This document shows, in pieces, positions 56,641-64,000 of a stretch of 64,000 bases of DNA. Position numbers and translations under genes: made by a program. The stretch spans positions 1-64,000 of the forward strand of contig WHVA01000024.1 in assembly GCA_015179125.1 (NCBI GenBank), read 5' to 3'. The notes below the pieces were generated by a model. It was not told the DNA's origin, did not search any database, and saw only the letters and a program-made list of their open reading frames with translations. Origin of the DNA: Gautieria morchelliformis. Taxonomy: Eukaryota; Basidiomycota; Agaricomycetes; Gomphales; Gomphaceae. Position 1 is the stretch's first letter. Every line of letters begins with the position of its first letter.

Positions 56641-57342
56641 TTACATTGTACAACTTGGTGAGGTTCATAAAGTGTAATATAGTACATAGTCTGACCAAGG
56701 ATAAGGCTATTTAAAAGCTTAATTTCTGCACCTAAATATATATCTAACAATAAGAATATTATTATCAATAATTTGCTGATATGAATATCACAGAATCTAA
56801 ATTGCATAATTTTACCACAAAAAGTGGGTTGGGATCCCAAACAGTCACATGGCTAACCGCTTAGGGGGTTCCCACGTGGTAAAACTCACAACTTCAGCAT
56901 CACATTTTTACCACTATATTTGATAACATATAGATCAACATATCTTCTCATTAATTATATATTAAAATATCACTGTTTTGACATATTTATACTGTTCCCA
57001 GGTTATACACAGGGTTGGTTAATAATATAGGGTCAAACCAGTGATATTTTAACATTCATATATAATTAATGAGAAGACTAGGTGGGTTGCTTCACATAGA
57101 GGTGTAGGTCAAATGCATTGGTGCGCAAAACTACGCACTTGTTACTGGAGTGGATGGCGAGGGGGCCACTATAGCATTGTGCGAGGAGAGGATTGTCGCG
57201 CCCACAACATGTGCATCACCGCAAGTAAGCATTTCACCCACACGGTTTATCCCGAACTTATAGATATGAGGTCGCGCGTGCAGCTTTGTTGGCTAGTTAA
57301 CATCGTGCCCAGGTACCATCCACAAGCAGTCCGCTACCAGAC
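56641..57342. other. AT-rich stretch without genes
   Basis: Apart from the foldback at 56944-57076, this AT-rich stretch shows only short frames without domains. Confidence 0.4.
56944..57076. mobile_element. Small foldback/MITE-like element (133 bp)
   Basis: CTTCTCATTAATTATATATT and onward (56944-56975) is the reverse complement of 57039-57076 apart from a 6-bp indel. The 63-bp centre is unrelated. No convincing target duplication was found. Confidence 0.6.
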
Positions 57343-57658
57343 CTCCAAACGCGACACTTGTCCCTCCGGTCCGTCTCCCCTCCTAACCTTTCCAGCCAGC
57401 CTAGATCCTCCAATCCCCCACCTCGTGCTTTATCAGTAATCCCTTAACGGAAAGAAACAGTACGGTTCCCGGGGAGTCCTCCTCCAAATTTTATCAAGCC
57501 CCGAGAGCGTCCATGGCCATCCACTTCCGAACCGTCCAGTACCAATCCGCCCGCAAATGGCTCACCCTCCGTTCCCCGGCAGCGTCTCCCTCTATGACCC
57601 CGCAAGCCGCTGTCTTTTACAGGCGGCTCACCACCCCCGTCATCCAAAGCCAAATCTA
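57343..57658 (-). repeat. Dispersed repeat R1, inverted partner of 10745-11052
   Basis: The reverse complement aligns end to end with 10745-11052. On the plus strand a frame starting at ATG 57513 reads MAIHFRTVQYQSARKWLTL and TPQAAV, similar to the opposite strand of the other copy (IHFRIVQYQTAPKWFTL). Shared coding-like text in the same frame suggests a former gene. Confidence 0.6.
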
Positions 57659-60225
57659 GCCACATCCAACCCCCCAGCACAATCCCCAAACCTCCAGCGA
57701 CTTCACCAACTGCGCCTGATGGCCCCCTCACACAACATAGCTTTACCCTCATTATTGCTCCAAAAATCCCTCGTCCAATCATCCGTGGCGGTATATTCGA
57801 TTTGATTCATCAGACTCGTCTCCTGTGCGTCTGGCAGTTCCGCGCTAACCACGCACCTTCCAGCGCCCTATTCTCCGTCGGCTTCTCAGCCGACGGGTGG
57901 GTTCCTACGAGGCTCGGTGCAGATACTTAAACGGCACGGTCACCGGGGAAAGCCCTGTACACGCGCGGCACGAAACGGCGCAAAAAATGGAACACAACCC
58001 CCGCCACGTCCAATCCGAAACCGTCCTTTACCAAAAACAAATACAAAACACAAAAAATAACAACACAACGAAACGCGACTCACAAGCCACCGTGCCCATG
58101 ACCCCCGCCGCAGCCAACAACGCAATATCCATGCGCGCGGTCTCGGATTCGCCGCGGAGGGTAAGGCCGAGAACGTACGCATGTTGTGGCATCTGGGGAT
58201 GCGAAACATCGAGTAATGGTGCACGAGAGATCGTCTAAGGGTGAGCCGATCCGTATATACATAGACAATCCCAGTCCGCCTCACCATCCAATTCATATCG
58301 ACACTTCCGTCAGACACGGGACCACCCCGTACGACAAGGCGCGGGCTGCTTGGGGCGGGTTATGGGTGGGGCATAGTGGAGTCGTCGAGTGTGCTGGCCA
58401 TCCATTGCCATGGCTTGGCATCGGGGCGACGAGGTCGAGTGCGCGGTCGTCCTCTGGGCGGAAGTTGGGCGGGAGGGGCGGTGTGCACCGTGCGGGTGCT
58501 GCTCGGGAGGGGGGGCGTGTCGTGCTGCTGTGCCTGTCACGTCACACGCACGTGCAGACATCCAGCTCTTTCCTTTGTCTCCGGCGTTGCCTCCAATCAT
58601 AAAGCACCGCGTAAGGGCACCCTTTCACCCCGTCTCACCCTCTGTCTCCTTATGAGCGAGGTGCGCTTGTCGGCACCGTCTCCCATCAGACGACCCTCCG
58701 GATCTCCTTCTCCCGCGCGGGCGGGGGGTCTATTTTGGTGGTACACTATACATTGTCAGAGTGTATTATTTTCATGCTGTTTCGGGATCCTGAAAACAAA
58801 GACAGACTCGCTGGAGCACGAGGTCCTTTCACCTTAGATGAGCTATACAGGGACATCATGGAGGAGATTTCCATAACGGCAGTCAGCTTACCTCAGTACA
58901 TTGGCAGGTGATGAACAGCTAATCCCGCTTGCATTTTCCAGCACTATTTCACTGCCTGATTAGGTGCACCCTGCCCCTGTCTTCTATTCAATCTACCTGT
59001 TCGTATATAGACTATGCTCATCCGGGTCGATGGTCGCTTCCTGAAACGCATTTTTGCAAATTGATTGTCTCGATTAGATTCGAGCAATTCAGGTGTACGT
59101 GCCAGGGCAAGCTTCGGTTCGTAGGCTACGCTCTTCGCTCTCGAGGACTGCAAGAGATGAAGTGCATACGTAGTGGCGATGACGAAATTTGCACACTAGG
59201 CTATATACGAGCATTCGCAAAGGAACTCAGGACGTACTGTGGGAGTGGTGAATAGCGAGAATTTACATACGGACATGCCCCTTCCCGCCTTAGCATGGTA
59301 TATGAGAAAATCCGGCATGTTGCCCTAAGTAATTTGACGTTATAGTGGACGATTTGTCTTCACAGGTAATCTACATTTCGCACAGCTCGCTTTCACATGC
59401 ACATATAGAGGTACTTGAGGCAAGTGCAAGTGCACCCCGTCACTTGTACATACATCGCAAAAAACCACCCGTTACACGAAACTCCGGCACAATGCGGCAC
59501 GAGTGCAAACGCCAACACAGAAAGCGATTCAAACGTCCCAAAGGAAATTGATGACCATCCAAGGAAGAGATGGACAAGGCCACGCAGCAAGATCCGCAAA
59601 TAGCGGATAAGGCGGCGGCGTAGAAAGGGTAGAATATAGGGAATCTTGCAACGTCTTACATCTGCATCCCTTCAGCCGAGGTCCTGAAACCCTCCCCGCA
59701 TAAATGGTCGCTCACCGCCGCACCGAAACCTATTAAAAGCCCGAACATCGTGAAGTGCCTTGCACGCCTCATAATGCGCCGGTCCATCGCTGCTCTAATT
59801 AACTCTGAGCCTAACCTATGGTAGGTGGAATCGTTGAGTACGGCATGCGAGTGTAATGTTCCCGCTCAACCGCCACCGGGATACGGGATAATTGGCAATA
59901 ATAACCCGATACACCGCGGCCTCACCTAGGGGGATTCCACCAGTCAAGTGTGTGTATGGCACCACAACCACGAAGAAATAATACGACTGACGCCGAGCTC
60001 AACCAGAGAAGAAGTGACATACCATTTGGGCTCGCATTTTCAGTCCCTTCCATGTGGGCATCTGTATCAGCCACCTTTGAACTCGGGCAGGGCCTCAATA
60101 TGAGTAGGAATCGAGACGCAAGCTGCCCAGGATCAGTGAAAAGCGTATCCATGGATGATGTGCCCTCTTGCGCGTCAGACTCCAAGTAGACGCAGACTCA
60201 GAACGGAGTCGGGTATGGCGCAAGC
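57659..60225. other. No gene recognised
   Basis: Frames exist on both strands (for example 58186-58602 plus, 57940-58317 minus, 58929-59255 plus), but none contains a recognisable domain or a consistent exon pattern. 58310-58560 is GC-rich. I see no repeat ends except at the right border. Confidence 0.4.
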
Positions 60226-60511
60226 TAGTGATGGGCATGGTCTGGCCCAGGCCGTGAGCCGAGCCGGGCCGAGCCGCCGATAGGCCGGGCCAAGCCAGGC
60301 CAAAGCCGTTCGCGCAGCCGGCTCCATGGCCCGGCTCAGGTTTTGCCAGGCCAAAGCCGAGCCAGGAAGCCGTGGCCTGGCCTCTGTGGCAATCACCAGG
60401 AATTGAATGCACAGGGGCATTACATAAGTGGCACCGAGTTCTCAAACATGTTGCTGCATGTTGTTGCTAGTCGACATCTTGATCGGTGTTGAATTGATTT
60501 GGTGTGGAGTG
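60226..60511. mobile_element. hAT-type terminus, cut by Copia-2
   Basis: TAGTGATGGGCATGG at 60226 is a hAT-like end, followed by about 140 bp of GGCCNGGCC/GAGCCGGGCC-type words like those in the 51570 element. The partner end is not in the window. The sequence is interrupted at 60512 by the Copia-2 LTR, so the other end may lie beyond the window. Confidence 0.55.
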
Positions 60512-61004
60512 TGTAGAGGACAGGAATTATAGGCAGTAGGTATGGACTTGTTATTCAAAAGAATAGACTAGAAATCAATTCACTCTCTCAGTGAATTTAG
60601 TGGTCACTGTAAATATACACTACCTAGAAATCAATTCACTACAGAGGATTTCTAGGTCAATAAATGTAAAGACTACTAGACTAATTTACTTGCCTCTCTC
60701 AGTGAATTTAGTGGTCACTGAGAGAGGGGGAAATGTGTTCCACTGCGCATGTACTACTACCCGGCCCTTTAGCGCCCAAGAGCTCGCGCGTCGAAGTCAT
60801 TTCAGACTCCGCTGGGTGCAGCCGCTTGTAAAAGTAGGAATAACAAGATGAAATAGAGAGATAAGGAATGAGTGGAAAATTTCGAAAATAACCAGAGAAA
60901 TGGATGCATAATACAAGAACAATGTGAGAAGAAATTGGAAGGCCACACAACAAATTGGATATATTATGCTTGATTTTGGTGCAGGAGCATAAATGCACCC
61001 AACA
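60512..61004 (-). repeat. Copia-2 3' LTR
   Basis: 493 bp; plus-strand ends TGTAGAGGACAGG and CACCCAACA. The right end is followed by the polypurine CTTGAGGGGGCG (element sense). The left flank GAGTG (60507-60511) should be one copy of the target duplication. Confidence 0.9.
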
Positions 61005-61017
61005 CGCCCCCTCAAGC

Positions 61018-64000
61018 TTAATATATTCCAATTTGCTCGTTGAGAATCTTCACTCTAGGACTAGGAAGTCCTTTAGTGAGGATATCTGCCAACATTTGTT
61101 CGGTTGGCAAATAAACGAGCTTGGCTTGTTGATTTTTGATTATATCTCGAAGGAAATATAATCGGATGTCGAAATGCTTGGTTCTCGTGTGTTGTTGGGT
61201 GCCATACGTGATGGCAATGGCTGATTGATTGTCTGAATAAACTTGGATGGGTCTATTCAGTGGTTGGAATATTTCAGAAATAAAATGGCGCATCCAAAGA
61301 GCCTCTTTGCCCGCATGGGTCAGGGCGACGAATTCGGCTTCAGTTGATGAGAGGGCTACTATCGACTGTTTCTGGCAACTCCATGAAACAGTGCCTCCAT
61401 CAATCTGAAATAAGTATGCCGAATACGAACGCCTATGACTCTGTGAACCCCAATCCGCATCTGAATACCCCATCAAGCCGTCTTGATTTCTTCCAAGTGT
61501 GAGCTTGTAATGCTTCGTGCCTTTCAAATATTTGAAGACACGTTTGACTGCATTCCAGTGTGTGCCACCTGGATTTTCAAGGAATTGCGAGAGTAATGAC
61601 ACCGCAAATGCAATGTCAGGTCGAGTGGCTACAGCCGCCCACATCAGTGATCCTATAGCTTGCCTGTATGGAAACTTCGACATGGCTTTCTTGCCTTTCT
61701 CTGTAGAAGGACATTGGTCTTTAGATAATTTTATGGCTGGATCAAGAGGCGTAGCATAAGTCTTTGCATCTTCGAGATTAAATTTTTTGATGATCTTCTC
61801 GATGTATGCAGGTTGTGAAATTGCAATGGTCTTCTTCTGCCAGTCTCTTTCGATTTTGAGATTCAATAGCCAATGAATCTCGCCTAGATCTTTCATACTG
61901 AAGACCTGAGCAAGATCTCGTTTGACTTCGTCCAGGACTGATTGATTCTCAGCTGTGATGGTAAGGTCGTCCACAGCTGTTGCAATGATCACATGCCCCT
62001 TTCCGCCACGTCTATAAAATACAGCCCCATCTGTGGCTGACGTAGTGAATCCTAACTTGTGGAATTCACCACTTAGACGTTTATACCATTCTCTTCCAGA
62101 TTGCTTAAGGCCGTAAAGTGCTTTCTTCAAAAGTAGCACTTCGCCTTTGTCTCCTGACTCATATCCATACGGCTGCTTCATGTAAATAGGTTCGGGCAAC
62201 GTAGCATTGAGGTATGCATAGTCCACGTCCATTTGATGAATAGGCCAGTCATTCCTAGCAGCAATGGCGCATATGATCCGTAGGGAGGATAACCGAGCAA
62301 CAGGTGAGTATGTCTCATCATAGTCGACTCCAAACTTCTGTGTGAAGCCTTGGGCGACCATTCTCGATTTAGGCATTATTGGTTTCCCTTCTGGATTACG
62401 CTTCCAAAGGTAGACCCATTTATTACCGACAATATTGGCTCCAGGAGGTGGTTTGGCTCGTTCCCACACTCCCTTGTCGATTAGGGCCTCATACTCTTTG
62501 TCCATTGATTTCTTCCATATAGGATTATTCAGAGCTTCGTCTGCATTGCTAGGTTCAATTTGACTCAAATCCGGCGCCTTGTTATTGTTTTGACCGTCGG
62601 TTAGAAACGCACTGATGGCACACTCATAGCTACTGATGCCATCAATCTCGGAGGATAATTCTTGGTCGAATAAAACTTCTTTATGGTCCTCAACGTCCTC
62701 GTAAGCTAGCGTAGTCATATGTGCGCCAGCTTGTCTCTGGGTTTGAGATCTTGTTACGGGACCTGATGGGGCCGGCTGCACTTGTTGTTGACGGATCCTT
62801 TCGCTTCTCCTTATCGGTTCAGCTTCTCTAGGTCTGTCATCAACTCCCTGAATAGGTTGCAGCTTTTCAAGATATTCCTCTGGTGCACTTTCATCAATTT
62901 CTTCGATCTTTGCCTCTTCGCTGACTAAGCGACCGGACACAGGCACTGATGCCGGAATGGCCTTCTTCTCCTCTCTAGACGTAGGTAGCTTGGGTTCCTC
63001 AATAGAAATGATTGGGACCTTTCCCTTCTTCATTTCTGAATCAAAGACAACGTTCCGCTCGACAGAAACTTTGTGCGAGTCAGGCCAATAAACATAATGA
63101 CCATGGCTCTGCGCAGAAATTCCTATCCACCGAGCTCTCTTGGCACGAGCTGCCAATTTATCTCCCTGAGTGACTTTGACATAGATTTCAGTTCCCCACA
63201 CGTGAATGTCTTTGAGATTCGGTTTTTCATGGTGAATCATCTCGTAGGGCGTTTTATCTGGTAGAGCTCTTGTATGCGTCCTGTTCCTAAGATAATTGGC
63301 ATGCTGTATCGCATAGCCCCATAATATCTTAGGAAGGCCTGATTCTAGCAGCATGGCACGAGTTCTCTCAGTGAGAGTTCGGTTCAGGCGTTCCGCAACA
63401 CCATTGGACTCTGGTGTGTCGTGTACCGTCAACTGATGCTTCGTGCCTTGTTTGGCTAGATGCTGTTCGAATTCAGAGCTCGTATACTCGCCCCCTCGAT
63501 CAGAAACAAGTGCCTTGATGTGCACATTTCTCTGTCGAAGCATTAAAGCCTCGTAGAGCTTGTACTTTGAGAATGCTTCTGATTTGTTCGCCATGAGATA
63601 GATCACCGATTCTCTTGAGTAGTCATCGATAAAGGAGACATAATATGACTTCTTATCGATCGTGAGGTGTCTTGCAGGTCCCCAGACATCAGAATAAATT
63701 CTGTCACCGAATTTTGATGTTCGGTCTCTGGGTTCTCGAGGAAGAGGTTTGCGCGCAATCTTGGCCTGAATACACGCATCACAGACAATTCTATCGCCTG
63801 TGGAGCTCAGTTCAATGCCCAATATCATGCCATGATTTAATAGATGTTGTAGGGACTTCTGCGAGATGTGCCCCATCTTTTGATGAATTTCCATGGCAGA
63901 TAAACATATATGGGCTTGAGCACTTGGTGACTGGAGGTCTAGTCGATATAAACCATTGACCTTCGGTGCTTGCATCAATACCTTTCCGGTAGCGTTAGAT
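61018..64000 (-). CDS. Copia-2 polyprotein, partial (5' end outside), intact
   Basis: Open from the window edge to the stop at 61018, about 990 residues. Visible in order: end of protease/linker (VLMQAPKVNGLYRLDL), GAG-pre-integrase (MGHISQKSLQHLL, CDACIQAKIA), integrase core with YSDVWGP, LVSDRGGEY and ESNGVAERLN, linker SEEAKIEEIDESAPEE where Copia-1 has its frameshift, RT with QMDVDYAYLNA and TAVDDLTI, and RNase H with YSDADW, STEAEF and YSDNQSA. No stop or frameshift, all catalytic acids present: a candidate active copy able to act for Copia-1 in trans. Confidence 0.95.
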   Translation of the reverse strand, partial: SNATGKVLMQAPKVNGLYRLDLQSPSAQAHICLSAMEIHQKMGHISQKSLQHLLNHGMILGIELSSTGDRIVCDACIQAKIARKPLPREPRDRTSKFGDRIYSDVWGPARHLTIDKKSYYVSFIDDYSRESVIYLMANKSEAFSKYKLYEALMLRQRNVHIKALVSDRGGEYTSSEFEQHLAKQGTKHQLTVHDTPESNGVAERLNRTLTERTRAMLLESGLPKILWGYAIQHANYLRNRTHTRALPDKTPYEMIHHEKPNLKDIHVWGTEIYVKVTQGDKLAARAKRARWIGISAQSHGHYVYWPDSHKVSVERNVVFDSEMKKGKVPIISIEEPKLPTSREEKKAIPASVPVSGRLVSEEAKIEEIDESAPEEYLEKLQPIQGVDDRPREAEPIRRSERIRQQQVQPAPSGPVTRSQTQRQAGAHMTTLAYEDVEDHKEVLFDQELSSEIDGISSYECAISAFLTDGQNNNKAPDLSQIEPSNADEALNNPIWKKSMDKEYEALIDKGVWERAKPPPGANIVGNKWVYLWKRNPEGKPIMPKSRMVAQGFTQKFGVDYDETYSPVARLSSLRIICAIAARNDWPIHQMDVDYAYLNATLPEPIYMKQPYGYESGDKGEVLLLKKALYGLKQSGREWYKRLSGEFHKLGFTTSATDGAVFYRRGGKGHVIIATAVDDLTITAENQSVLDEVKRDLAQVFSMKDLGEIHWLLNLKIERDWQKKTIAISQPAYIEKIIKKFNLEDAKTYATPLDPAIKLSKDQCPSTEKGKKAMSKFPYRQAIGSLMWAAVATRPDIAFAVSLLSQFLENPGGTHWNAVKRVFKYLKGTKHYKLTLGRNQDGLMGYSDADWGSQSHRRSYSAYLFQIDGGTVSWSCQKQSIVALSSTEAEFVALTHAGKEALWMRHFISEIFQPLNRPIQVYSDNQSAIAITYGTQQHTRTKHFDIRLYFLRDIIKNQQAKLVYLPTEQMLADILTKGLPSPRVKILNEQIGIY

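Larger units (their letters stand above)
60512..64000 (-). mobile_element. Copia-2, 3' part (continues past the window)
   Basis: LTR, then the polyprotein gene on the minus strand running out of the window. Same family as Copia-1 but about 15-20% different at protein level in variable parts. Confidence 0.92.

Overview
The window is eukaryotic DNA from a filamentous fungus, most likely a basidiomycete (Agaricomycetes; the mix of families resembles Rhizoctonia/Ceratobasidiaceae, which is inference). Evidence: many short introns (44-75 bp) with GT-AG borders, a Frag1/DRAM/Sfk1-type membrane protein, DUF6533- and DUF6532-like genes, C2/NACHT (NLR-like) gene remnants, and Plavaka, Helitron, Tad-like LINE, chromovirus Gypsy, Copia and hAT elements. 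It is repeat-rich accessory DNA; only one host gene (3053-4113) reads cleanly from start to stop.

Layout. 0.4-1.4 kb: remnant of a DUF6533-type membrane protein. 3.05-4.11 kb: six-exon Frag1/DRAM/Sfk1 gene behind a duplicated 100-bp promoter unit with a CRE-like site. 6.15-10.7 kb: dead Helitron with Rep/PIF1-like helicase and a plausible 3' hairpin end. 11.3-20.7 kb and 40.8-49.7 kb: two C2/NACHT paralogs and two LINEs, all cut in half. 21.1-29.6 kb: a DUF6532-like gene whose 59-bp intron has taken up a 6.5-kb chromovirus. 29.7-34.0 kb: Plavaka transposase holding a 1.27-kb solo LTR. 34.5-35.2 kb: broken repeat-rich gene. 35.2-40.5 kb: complete Copia element with LTRs and target duplication. 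51.6-52.7 kb: 1.1-kb non-autonomous hAT element with perfect 8-bp target duplication. 53.0-53.8 kb: amidase C-terminal remnant. 56.5-57.1 kb: tRNA-like SINE remnant and a foldback element. 60.2-64.0 kb: one hAT end abutting a second Copia, intact as far as the window goes.

Main discovery. The fragments at 11-20 kb and 41-50 kb fit one history: a tandem pair of C2/NACHT genes on the + strand; LINE-A inserted in gene 1; LINE-B inserted, reversed, in LINE-A; then one 28.5-kb inversion (about 20223-48764) with breakpoints in the LINE-B endonuclease domain and in gene 2. Reversing that segment rejoins both genes and both LINEs, and puts the two copies of the LINE-A 10-bp target duplication back on either side of one element. 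At three places, removing a solo LTR plus one 5-bp target duplication restores the host reading frame exactly. Many of the premature stops are TGA of a kind expected from C:G to T:A transitions.

No rRNA gene, functional tRNA gene, CRISPR array or bacterial-type operon was seen.
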